From contig JAEWOM010000077.1 in the NCBI GenBank assembly GCA_023399675.1, positions 1 to 7,293 of the forward strand: a DNA stretch of 7,293 nucleotides. Reading direction: 5' to 3'. Below are positions 1 through 6,228 of this stretch, piece by piece. The notes under the pieces were generated by a model that saw nothing but the letters and a program-made list of their open reading frames with translations, searched no databases and was not told the DNA's origin. The first letter of the stretch is position 1, and the number at the start of each line of letters is the position of its first letter. Source of the DNA: Bacteroidota bacterium. GTDB lineage: Bacteria; Bacteroidota; Bacteroidia; Flavobacteriales; Weeksellaceae. Both the position numbers and the translations under genes were made by a program.

Positions 1-702
1 AAAAAAGGGAAGCCTTTTTTCCACATCGTGGTTGCAGATGCAAGATCCAAGAGAGACGGTAGATTCATCGAAAAACTGGGAACTTACAACCCGATCACCA
101 ATCCTGCGACAATTGAACTGGACGTTGATTCTGCAGTGAAATGGCTTAACAACGGTGCACAGCCTACGGATACTGCAAGAGCGATCCTTTCTTATAAAGG
201 TGCTATGCTGAAAAAACACCTTCAGGGAGGTGTTGCCAAAGGAGCTTTCGACGAAGCTGAGGCAGAAAAAAGATTCAACAGCTGGCTGGAATCTAAAGAA
301 AAATCAGTAGAAGGTAAAAAAGAAGGTCTGGCTAAAACGAAAGAAGATGCTAAGAAAGCTGCTTTCGAAGCTGAACAGAAGAAAAATCAGGAAAGAGTAG
401 ACGCTCAGAATGCAATTCTTGCTGAGGCAAAAGCTGCTGAAGAAGCTGCAAACGTAACTGCTGAAGACGAAGTTGCTGCTGAAGCACCAAGTCTTGAAGG
501 TAACGATGAGCCAATCGCTGCAAAAGCTGAAGAAACTGAAGCTCCTGCTGAAAAAACTGCTATGGAAAATGCAGCTGAGAAAGTTGGAACTGCGGCAGCA
601 GCAGTAGAAGGTGCTGTTAGCAACGTAGCAGGAAAAATCGCAGATGCGGTTTCACCAAAAAAAGATGATGCAACAGATGGAACTGAAGAAGCTCAGGCTT
701 AA
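1..702 (+). CDS. rpsP: 30S ribosomal protein S16, 5' end missing, with long C-terminal extension
   Basis: S16 is a small-subunit protein that binds 16S rRNA and helps 30S assembly. The reading frame is open from base 1, so the gene enters from the left; about a dozen N-terminal residues are probably missing. The visible start, [20 protein letters not shown], is the classic S16 signature, followed by [12 protein letters not shown] and ending the core near [12 protein letters not shown] (about base 235). A GTG at 28 is an internal Val codon, not a start. After the core come about 155 more residues: first a charged Lys/Glu/Ala stretch that looks helical, then a more acidic Ala/Glu/Pro stretch, then an Ala-rich helix-like segment, and a short acidic end. 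S16 is usually 80-90 residues in most bacteria; longer tails occur in Bacteroidota, but this one is long. The tail's function is unknown. A terminator follows the stop at once. Confidence 0.97.
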   Translation, partial: KKGKPFFHIVVADARSKRDGRFIEKLGTYNPITNPATIELDVDSAVKWLNNGAQPTDTARAILSYKGAMLKKHLQGGVAKGAFDEAEAEKRFNSWLESKEKSVEGKKEGLAKTKEDAKKAAFEAEQKKNQERVDAQNAILAEAKAAEEAANVTAEDEVAAEAPSLEGNDEPIAAKAEETEAPAEKTAMENAAEKVGTAAAAVEGAVSNVAGKIADAVSPKKDDATDGTEEAQA

Positions 703-727
703 TTTACAGATTCAATGCTAAATACAG

Positions 728-751
728 GGCGTCCGATTCGGACGCCTTTTT
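728..751 (+). terminator. Rho-independent terminator of rpsP
   Basis: An 8-bp GC-rich stem, GGCGTCCG (728-735) with CGGACGCC (739-746), closes a 3-base ATT loop and is followed by five T. It lies 26 bases after the rpsP stop. It separates rpsP from rimM, which share an operon in many bacteria. Confidence 0.93.
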
Positions 752-765
752 CATTTTAATACATC

Positions 766-773
766 TATATTTG
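766..773 (+). promoter_or_regulatory. Bacteroidota -7 box (TAnnTTTG) before rimM
   Basis: TATATTTG matches the TAnnTTTG consensus exactly. It ends only 4 bases before the rimM ATG, so a transcript started here would begin at or within a few bases of the start codon. No clear -33 TTG is visible; that region falls in the 3' arm and T-run of the rpsP terminator. Confidence 0.5.
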
Positions 774-777
774 TAAT

Positions 778-1320
778 ATGAACAAAAATGATTTTTATCT
801 TTTAGGTAAAATTACCAGAACGCACGGCTTGCAGGGAAATGTGATTCTGAAACTGGATACCGACCAACCGGAAATGTATGATAAGCTCGAGGGCGTTTTT
901 ATTGAGGTAAACGGGCTTCTCGTTCCTTTTTTCATAGAAAAGCAGCAGTGGAGCCGGGACAATTCAAAAATAATTGCTTTTAAGAATTCATCGCTGCAGC
1001 AATCGGAGCAGACAGTCGGGAAAGATGTATATCTGCCGCTTTCGACGCTTCCGCCACTCAGTGGAAAACAATTTTATTACCACGAAGTTCTCGGCTTCAC
1101 CGTCGTTGATGCTGATGGCAAAAATTATGGCACGATTCATCAGATAAATGACCAGACCGCTCAGCACCTTTTTATTTTGAATCTGGATGGAAAGAAGGTA
1201 ATTGTACCCATTATCAAAGACTGGATCAAAGAAGTAAAGCGCGAAGAAAAAGTTATCGTGATGGAACTTCCGGAAGGTCTGCTTGATGTTTTCCTGTTGC
1301 CGGCAGTGAATGATGAATAA
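778..1320 (+). CDS. rimM: Ribosome maturation factor RimM
   Basis: RimM binds ribosomal protein S19 in the 30S head and is needed for efficient 16S rRNA processing and 30S maturation. The 180 residues are the usual length. The N-terminal RimM domain (about residues 5-85) carries the family signature GKITRTHGLQGNV. The C-terminal PRC-barrel domain (about 98-175) includes YYHEVLGFTVVDADG, the strand VIVPIIKDWI and the closing LPEGLLD motif. The ATG at 778 puts the signature at the usual distance from the N-terminus; no ribosome binding site is seen, which is normal for this phylum. The gene follows rpsP, its frequent operon partner, but trmD and rplS do not follow as they do in many bacteria, and a terminator lies between rpsP and rimM. 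Confidence 0.96.
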   Translation: MNKNDFYLLGKITRTHGLQGNVILKLDTDQPEMYDKLEGVFIEVNGLLVPFFIEKQQWSRDNSKIIAFKNSSLQQSEQTVGKDVYLPLSTLPPLSGKQFYYHEVLGFTVVDADGKNYGTIHQINDQTAQHLFILNLDGKKVIVPIIKDWIKEVKREEKVIVMELPEGLLDVFLLPAVNDE

Positions 1321-1353
1321 CTTTTTAAAATCTTAGTATTTAACTCTAATTAG

Positions 1354-1386
1354 TTTGCCCGATTAGCGTTTTTACTGACGGGCAAA
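1354..1386. repeat. Inverted repeat between rimM and asnS
   Basis: TTTGCCCG (1354-1361) and CGGGCAAA (1379-1386) form a perfect 8-bp inverted repeat around a 17-base spacer. There is no T-run after it on the + strand, so it is not a standard terminator of rimM. Its right arm covers the place where the -33 element of the asnS promoter would be. It may be a 3' structure of the rimM mRNA or an operator; the sequence does not decide. Confidence 0.5.
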
Positions 1387-1401
1387 TCGCGTAAAAAACC
1401 G

Positions 1402-1409
1402 TATTTTTG
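1402..1409 (+). promoter_or_regulatory. -7 box of the asnS promoter
   Basis: TATTTTTG matches TAnnTTTG exactly and lies 17 bases before the asnS ATG, giving a predicted leader of about 10-14 bases. No good -33 TTG is present at the usual spacing. Confidence 0.6.
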
Positions 1410-1426
1410 CATCTCGAAAAAATCAA

Positions 1427-2875
1427 ATGAAAAAGACGACGATTAAAGAACTCATAGCAGACTACAAAAAAGTGCTGCATCATGATATTACCATTTACGG
1501 ATGGGTTCGCGCCTTCCGTTCCAACCGTTTTATCGCCCTGAATGACGGCTCCACGCTGGAAAATCTTCAGGTGGTTGTAGATTTTGAAAATTTTGATGAG
1601 GAAGTCATTAAGAATATCAAAACGGCATCTTCTTTAAAGATTACGGGTGAAGTTATAGAAAGTGAGGGCAAAGGGCAGGATGTGGAGATTGTTGCAAAAA
1701 AAATTGAGATTTTGGGTGATAATTTCGCCGATGAAATGGAGAAAACAGTTCTTCAGCCTAAAAAACATTCCCTGGAAGTGCTTCGGGATCAGGCGCATCT
1801 GCGTTTCAGAACCAATCTTTTCAGCGCCGTTTTTAGGGTGAGAAGCGCGGTAAGCTTTGCCATTCACGATTTTTTTAACCGTAATCATTTCTTCTACATC
1901 AATACGCCAATCATTACAGGTGCTGATGCAGAGGGTGCAGGTGAAATGTTCGGTGTTACCAATTTTGACCTGAATACAAATCCGAACACGCAAAATGGAG
2001 AAGTAGATTTTGCGGAAGATTTTTTCGGTAAGAAAACAAGTCTAACCGTTTCCGGACAACTGGAAGCGGAAACCGCTGCAATGGGGTTGGGTAGAGTCTA
2101 TACGTTCGGGCCGACTTTCCGCGCAGAGAATTCCAATACCACACGCCACCTTGCAGAATTCTGGATGGTAGAGCCGGAAGTGGCATTCAATAATTTAGAA
2201 GATAATATTGATCTTGCCGAAGATTTCCTGAAATATGTAATTAAATATGTTTTGAACAACTGCCGTCAGGATCTGGAATTCCTCGATAAAAGATTTGCTG
2301 ACGAGCAGAAAACGAAACCGGAAAAAGACCGCGCAAAGGAAGGTCTGATTGAAAAACTCGAAAATGTGGTCGAAAAACGCTTCAAACGTGTTTCCTACAC
2401 CGAAGCAATCGAGATTCTGATGTCTTCCAAAGAGAATAAAAAAGGAAAATTCCAGTTTCCGGTTGAAAGTTGGGGAACCGATCTTCAGAGCGAGCACGAA
2501 CGTTACCTGGTAGAGAAACATTTTGAGAGCCCGGTTGTACTCTTCGATTATCCGAAAGAAATCAAAGCTTTCTACATGAGGCTGAATGAAGACGGAAAAA
2601 CGGTGGCCGCGATGGACGTGCTGTTTCCGGGAATCGGTGAAATTATCGGCGGTTCGCAACGTGAAGAGAGACTTGAAGTTCTGAAAGAAAAAATGAGCGA
2701 AATGCATGTAGAGGAAGAAGAACTGTGGTGGTATCTCGACACCAGAAAATTCGGTTCGGTGCCGCACGCCGGTTTTGGCTTGGGACTGGAACGTCTTGTT
2801 CTTTTTGTGACCGGTATGACGAACATTCGCGACGTAATTCCTTTCCCAAGAACACCGAAAAACGCCGAATTCTGA
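1427..2875 (+). CDS. asnS: Asparagine--tRNA ligase (AsnRS)
   Basis: This cytoplasmic class IIb synthetase charges tRNA-Asn with asparagine using ATP. The 482 residues fit the family. The N-terminal OB-fold anticodon-binding domain spans about residues 18-100 ([15 protein letters not shown]). The catalytic domain has the SGQLEAE segment (209-215), motif 2 with [15 protein letters not shown] (231-245) and motif 3 GFGLGLERL (449-457), followed by [11 protein letters not shown]. The pairing of SGQLEAE with the [13 protein letters not shown] motif points to AsnRS, not AspRS. Its presence indicates direct charging of tRNA-Asn. A charged helical segment (about 265-320) lies between motifs 2 and 3. 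The stop TGA is followed in frame by TAA. No terminator is visible before rpoN, so some readthrough into rpoN is possible. Confidence 0.97.
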   Translation: MKKTTIKELIADYKKVLHHDITIYGWVRAFRSNRFIALNDGSTLENLQVVVDFENFDEEVIKNIKTASSLKITGEVIESEGKGQDVEIVAKKIEILGDNFADEMEKTVLQPKKHSLEVLRDQAHLRFRTNLFSAVFRVRSAVSFAIHDFFNRNHFFYINTPIITGADAEGAGEMFGVTNFDLNTNPNTQNGEVDFAEDFFGKKTSLTVSGQLEAETAAMGLGRVYTFGPTFRAENSNTTRHLAEFWMVEPEVAFNNLEDNIDLAEDFLKYVIKYVLNNCRQDLEFLDKRFADEQKTKPEKDRAKEGLIEKLENVVEKRFKRVSYTEAIEILMSSKENKKGKFQFPVESWGTDLQSEHERYLVEKHFESPVVLFDYPKEIKAFYMRLNEDGKTVAAMDVLFPGIGEIIGGSQREERLEVLKEKMSEMHVEEEELWWYLDTRKFGSVPHAGFGLGLERLVLFVTGMTNIRDVIPFPRTPKNAEF

Positions 2876-2928
2876 TAAATTTATAACGATTTAGGCATTT
2901 ACTGTAAGTTTTGTAAATTTGGTTCAGG

Positions 2929-2936
2929 TACTTTTG
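2929..2936 (+). promoter_or_regulatory. -7 box of the rpoN promoter
   Basis: TACTTTTG matches TAnnTTTG and lies 45 bases before the rpoN ATG, predicting a leader of about 40 bases. A TTTTG (2909-2913) sits upstream, but the 15-base gap is short for a -33 element. A second exact match, TAAATTTG, lies at 2914-2921. Confidence 0.55.
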
Positions 2937-2981
2937 CACTTGACGAATTTTAACAATATCGCTGCTAACTGATTTTATTTT

Positions 2982-4463
2982 ATGCTGAAGCAACACCTCC
3001 AGATGAAACTCGGCCAGAAACTGGCCCCTCAACAGATCCAACTGATGAAGCTGATACAGCTTCACACACTGGAATTTGAGGAAGAACTGGAACGTGAACT
3101 CGAAGAAAACCCCGCTCTGGAAAGGGCAGAAGATGAGGACAAGAAAGAGGACGACTACGAAGACCTCGGAACCGAATACGAGGAGGAAGGCTCCGAAAGT
3201 ATCGAAACCGATTTCGATGTAGATGAATATCTGTTCGATGACGAACCATCTTATAAAACAGCTTCCAGCAATTATTCGGCAGACGACGAAGAATTCGATA
3301 ACGAAAGTCTGTTAACAGAAGGTCAGTCGCTGTACGATTACCTTTTGGAACAGATCAATCTGATCAATATCGACGCAGGTGATTTGAAAATCGCGGAATA
3401 CCTTATCGGTAACCTTGATACAGACGGATATCTGCGCCGCGAAATAAAATCTATTGTTGATGATCTGGCTTTTTCGCAGGGAATCACCACAACCATCGAA
3501 GAAGTGACCGACATTCTGGAAAATTATGTTCAGAAACTGGATCCTCCCGGTGTCGGTGCCAGAAATCTTCAGGAATGTCTGCTTCTGCAGATCGAAAAGA
3601 AAGTGAGTGCCGATAAAGCGGTTTCGCTGGCGGCTAATATTCTGCGTTTTCAGTTTGATGCTTTAACCAATAAGCATTACAGCAAAATCATGCAGAAATA
3701 TGATGTTGATGAAGAGGATCTGAAGGACGCTCTCGAAGAAATTTCGAAGCTTTCTCCGAAAGTCGGTGGCAATTTTGATACGCAGACGATTACAATCAAT
3801 CAGGAAATTATTCCGGATTTTGTAATTCAGGTAAAAGAAGGAAAGAAAGGTAAACCGGAAGTCGTGCCGTTGCTCAACAGCAAAAATGCGCCGACACTGC
3901 GCGTTTCCGAAGAGTACAAAGAAATTCTGACAACCTATTCTCACGATAAAAAATCAGCTGACCATAAGCAGGCCGCCCTGTTCATCAAACAGAAACTGGA
4001 TGCGGCAAAATGGTATATCGATGCGATAAACCAGAGACAGAATACGCTTCTGCAAACGATTACAGCGATTGTAAAACTGCAGAAAGAATATTTCATCACT
4101 GGCGACGATAAGTCGTTAAAACCCATGATCCTGAAAGATGTTGCAGATATTACCGGTTTTGATATCTCTACGATTTCGAGGGTGGTAAAAAGCAAATATG
4201 CTGATACGCCGAATGGAATTATTTACCTGAAAGATCTTTTTTCCGATTCTCTTACCAATGATGACGGGGAAGAAGTATCTACAAAAGAAATAAAACAGCA
4301 TCTGCAGGACGCAATTAACCTCGAAAATAAGCGGAAACCATATACAGATGATGCGCTTGTTGGAATTCTGAAAGAAAAAGGCTATAACATCGCCCGAAGA
4401 ACCATTGCCAAATACCGGGAGCAGCTCAATATTCCGGTAGCGCGTCTCAGAAAGGAACTCTAA
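2982..4463 (+). CDS. rpoN: RNA polymerase sigma-54 factor
   Basis: Sigma-54 directs RNA polymerase to -24/-12 promoters and needs an AAA+ enhancer-binding activator to open DNA. All regions are visible in the 493 residues. Region I (1-47) starts LKQHLQMKLGQKLAPQQIQL and ends in LEENPALE. Region II (about 48-112) is strongly acidic. The core-binding region holds LDTDGYL (145-151) and LDPPGVGARNLQECL (186-200). A helix-turn-helix for -12 recognition is near 384-402 (LKDVADITGFDISTISRVV). The RpoN box ARRTIAKYRE (471-480) for -24 contact is intact. Nothing is truncated, so the protein should be active. The ATG at 2982 matches the usual start of the family. No activator gene is in the window. The gene ends 14 bases from a convergent gene, with a palindrome between. 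Confidence 0.98.
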   Translation: MLKQHLQMKLGQKLAPQQIQLMKLIQLHTLEFEEELERELEENPALERAEDEDKKEDDYEDLGTEYEEEGSESIETDFDVDEYLFDDEPSYKTASSNYSADDEEFDNESLLTEGQSLYDYLLEQINLINIDAGDLKIAEYLIGNLDTDGYLRREIKSIVDDLAFSQGITTTIEEVTDILENYVQKLDPPGVGARNLQECLLLQIEKKVSADKAVSLAANILRFQFDALTNKHYSKIMQKYDVDEEDLKDALEEISKLSPKVGGNFDTQTITINQEIIPDFVIQVKEGKKGKPEVVPLLNSKNAPTLRVSEEYKEILTTYSHDKKSADHKQAALFIKQKLDAAKWYIDAINQRQNTLLQTITAIVKLQKEYFITGDDKSLKPMILKDVADITGFDISTISRVVKSKYADTPNGIIYLKDLFSDSLTNDDGEEVSTKEIKQHLQDAINLENKRKPYTDDALVGILKEKGYNIARRTIAKYREQLNIPVARLRKEL

Positions 4464-4465
4464 GT

Positions 4466-4485
4466 AAAACTAAATATTTAGTTTT
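4466..4485. terminator. Palindromic bidirectional terminator between rpoN and the membrane protein gene
   Basis: AAAACTAAAT followed directly by ATTTAGTTTT is a perfect 20-base palindrome. It begins 3 bases after the rpoN stop and contains the stop codon of the convergent - strand gene (4478-4480). Each strand reads an A-tract, a stem and a T-tract, the layout of a two-way intrinsic terminator. The stem is AT-rich, so its strength is uncertain. Confidence 0.65.
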
Positions 4486-5155
4486 CTGAATTTGCATTAA
4501 GTTCCTGCAGCTGTTTCAGATCTTTCCCGAGTCTTCTCAAGATGATTCCGTAAACAACACGGTAGTAAGCCCACACCAATATAATGCAGAGTGTTGTACT
4601 GAATAAGATTCCCACTACAAAACCGGTAAGGGTCGGGCCGTCCAAATGGATATTCTGCGTGGAAAGCGTGTGAAAGACGAATACGGTAAGAAGCACCGTG
4701 AAAAACACCAGCAGCACGATATTCGTTACGATAAACAGATTGACCACTTTTCTGAAACTGATAATCTGGCTGATGAGTTTTCTCAAATGTGATTCTACAT
4801 TAATTTTTCTGTACGCTAAAAAGAATTTAACGATAAAATAAGCTGTTACGAGCAAGCTGATGATCTTCAGTGCGAAAAACAGATGTGCGAAATCCATTTC
4901 TATTTTTGGCGTTATCACCACGCCAAGTCTGCTCAGGATATTGATGAAACTGTTCGTGTCTTCACTTCCGGAAATGTAAAAAACAGTGAGTGCAAGAAAG
5001 AACAGGAATTCTGCCACACTGATCCAAAAAATAAGTTTCACATAGTTGCGCGATCTTTTATTCAGCATCTCCAGTATGGCGCTGTTGTCATATTTTGGCG
5101 GCAGTTCCTGTTCCTGCCACGTTTTTTTCAGGTTATCTATATCAAAATCAGGCAT
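4478..5155 (-). CDS. Four-helix membrane protein, possible anti-sigma partner of the ECF sigma factor
   Basis: I do not recognise a named family. The 225 residues have a cytoplasmic-looking N-terminal segment (1-38, with DIDNLKKTWQEQ), then four hydrophobic helices at about 40-62, 89-114, 137-162 and 176-204, and a charged C-terminal tail (about 206-225). With four helices, both ends should face the cytoplasm. There is no signal peptide and no HxxxCxxC zinc anti-sigma motif. The start overlaps the end of the upstream sigma gene by 8 bases (ATGCCTGA), which implies one mRNA and coupled translation. Genes placed so after an ECF sigma often encode its anti-sigma factor; this role is inferred from position and topology only. 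It could instead be a membrane protein merely co-regulated by the sigma. Confidence 0.85.
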   Translation of the reverse strand: MPDFDIDNLKKTWQEQELPPKYDNSAILEMLNKRSRNYVKLIFWISVAEFLFFLALTVFYISGSEDTNSFINILSRLGVVITPKIEMDFAHLFFALKIISLLVTAYFIVKFFLAYRKINVESHLRKLISQIISFRKVVNLFIVTNIVLLVFFTVLLTVFVFHTLSTQNIHLDGPTLTGFVVGILFSTTLCIILVWAYYRVVYGIILRRLGKDLKQLQELNANSEN

Positions 5156-5693
5156 GTTTTTCCATCAGTTCTTTTAGGGTTTTCTTCAGACGGTTCATTT
5201 TTACGCGAGCGTTTACTTCAGTAATCCCGAGGTTTTCAGCAATATCGCGATAAGGCAGATCGTCCAGATACATCGTCACAATTGCCCGTTCTACATTCGG
5301 CAGCATTTTCACTACTTTGTACAACAGCGAAACCTGCTGCTGCTTTTCATCATCATCTTCAAGGTAAGTCCGGTGGTGGTAATCCATCAGCTCGTCGGTT
5401 TGCGGAGCTCTGGTTTTTTTTCGGAAAAAGGTAATAGCGGTATTCAGTGCAACACGGTACATCCAGGTGGTTATTTTGCTGTCCCCTTTAAACGTGTCGT
5501 AGCTGCGCCACAGCTGCAGCACAATTTCCTGGAACAGATCTTCCTCATCTTCACGCGAATTGGTATAAAGACGGGAAACTTTGATCACCAATCCCTGGTT
5601 ATCCTTAATCAGTTTTGCGAACTCTTTTTCTTTGGCACTCAACTTTCCGGACCTCTTTTTGCGTTTGCAGCGAAGATAATTATTTTGGCGCAC
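5148..5693 (-). CDS. RNA polymerase sigma-70 factor, ECF subfamily
   Basis: This is a group IV sigma factor with only regions 2 and 4. Region 2 (about residues 27-95) includes EDEEDLFQEIVLQLWRSYD for core binding, and KITTWMYRVALNTAITFFRKK for -10 recognition. Region 4 (about 128-178) includes LPNVERAIVTMYLDDLPYRDIAENLGI and the helix-turn-helix end ARVKMNRLKKTLKEL for the -35 side. The longest frame starts at GTG (5693), but the first 17 residues are very basic and do not look like the family. A TTG at 5642 would give SAKEKEFAKLIKDNQG directly after the start, as is usual in flavobacterial ECF sigmas, and would make a protein of 164 residues. A -7-like box lies between the two starts. The gene is the first of a two-gene unit with the membrane protein. 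Confidence 0.94.
   Translation of the reverse strand: MRQNNYLRCKRKKRSGKLSAKEKEFAKLIKDNQGLVIKVSRLYTNSREDEEDLFQEIVLQLWRSYDTFKGDSKITTWMYRVALNTAITFFRKKTRAPQTDELMDYHHRTYLEDDDEKQQQVSLLYKVVKMLPNVERAIVTMYLDDLPYRDIAENLGITEVNARVKMNRLKKTLKELMEKHA
5671..5678 (-). promoter_or_regulatory. Degenerate -7 box for the ECF sigma unit
   Basis: Read on the - strand this is TATCTTCG, one base off TAnnTTTG. Transcription would begin near 5666, leaving a leader of about 24 bases to the TTG at 5642. It lies downstream of the GTG at 5693, so if used, that longer start cannot be translated. No clear -33 TTG is seen. Confidence 0.4.
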
Positions 5694-5868
5694 ATTTCCG
5701 GCTTTCCGCTTTTACTCCTCGTGCAGCCGCATAAGGCGGCGCGTATTGTGGGGTAACCACTTCAATCCGGGGCGCAGTACGGTCTTTCTGCTCACTTTCA
5801 ATAAAGACCAGAATCAGTTCAATTCTCATGTGCCGTTTATCAAATTCTTCGGTCAGTTTGGTTTTTTG

Positions 5869-5876
5869 TATTTTTG
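5869..5876 (+). promoter_or_regulatory. -7 box of the rnpB promoter
   Basis: TATTTTTG matches TAnnTTTG exactly. Its predicted start near 5880-5882 coincides with the first base of the P1 helix of RNase P RNA, which supports both calls. A -33 element is not evident at the usual spacing. Confidence 0.7.
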
Positions 5877-5880
5877 CAAC

Positions 5881-6190
5881 CGGAAAACTGGCCTGTTGAT
5901 TCCGTTTTGAGCGGGGTAGGAAAGTCCGGACACCACAGAGCAGCATAGCGGATAACTTCCGCCGGTTGAGAGATCAGGACCAGTGCAACAGAAAGAATGT
6001 ACAGTTCGGCTGTAGTGAAAACAGGTAAACTCTATGCGGTGCAATGTTAAGTATATCGGCAATCAAGGGCGGCTCGTCCAATGTCGAGGGGTAAACAGCT
6101 AAAGTTTTGCAGCAATGTAAGACGCAGATAAATAACAGGCATCCCGAATCTTCGGGACACAGAATCCGGCTTACAGGTTTTCCGTATTTC
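5881..6190 (+). ncRNA. rnpB: RNase P RNA (M1 RNA), bacterial type A-like
   Basis: This is the catalytic RNA that removes 5' leaders from pre-tRNAs together with the protein RnpA. Conserved blocks appear in order: AGGAAAGTCCGGAC (5918-5931, 5' side of P4), AGTGCAACAGAAAG (about 5982-5995), GGTAAACTC (about 6024-6032), GGGTAAACAGCTAAAG (about 6089-6104) and ACAGAATCCGGCTTA (about 6159-6173, 3' side of P4). The ends pair as helix P1: GGAAAA and CCTGT (5882-5896, with a 4-base bulge) against ACAGG and TTTTCC (6173-6183). P15 is TCGGC (6056-6060) with GTCGA (6083-6087); its loop has no GGT. A hairpin at 6142-6157 (TCCCGA/TCGGGA) just before the last block is probably P19. The 5' end is set by the promoter; the 3' end is approximate, and an intrinsic terminator follows at 6202. 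Confidence 0.96.
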
Positions 6191-6201
6191 TAAAACGAAT
6201 A

Positions 6202-6228
6202 AGGGTCCGCATTGCGGACCCTCTTTTT
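6202..6228 (+). terminator. Rho-independent terminator of rnpB
   Basis: A 9-bp stem, AGGGTCCGC (6202-6210) with GCGGACCCT (6214-6222), closes an ATT loop and is followed by CTTTTT. It starts about 20 bases after the P1 helix ends. The hairpin lies just beyond the stop codon of the convergent kinase gene (6227-6229), so it can also form at the end of that mRNA, although the T-run on that side is broken. Confidence 0.93.

Noticed and set aside
1321..1426. T-box or other amino-acid-sensing leader before asnS
   Set aside because: The predicted leader after the -7 box is only about 10-14 bases, and no T-box sequence or antiterminator is visible.
2195..2767. Long - strand open frames opposite asnS (also 1634-1993 and 1956-2186)
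   Set aside because: They are antisense to a complete, conserved synthetase and have the Phe/His-rich look of shadow frames.
5373..5756. + strand open frames opposite the ECF sigma and membrane genes (also 4883-5224)
   Set aside because: Antisense to two coding regions with clear domains or membrane helices; no start context or family signal.
5680..5946. - strand open frame of 88 codons, or 49 codons from an internal ATG at 5829, upstream of the ECF sigma gene
   Set aside because: Its first part is antisense to RNase P RNA and it runs across the rnpB promoter. The 49-codon version has no recognisable family, no -7 box at a sensible distance, and overlaps the sigma promoter. I see no gene in 5694-5868, only a small 5-bp hairpin (5726-5740).
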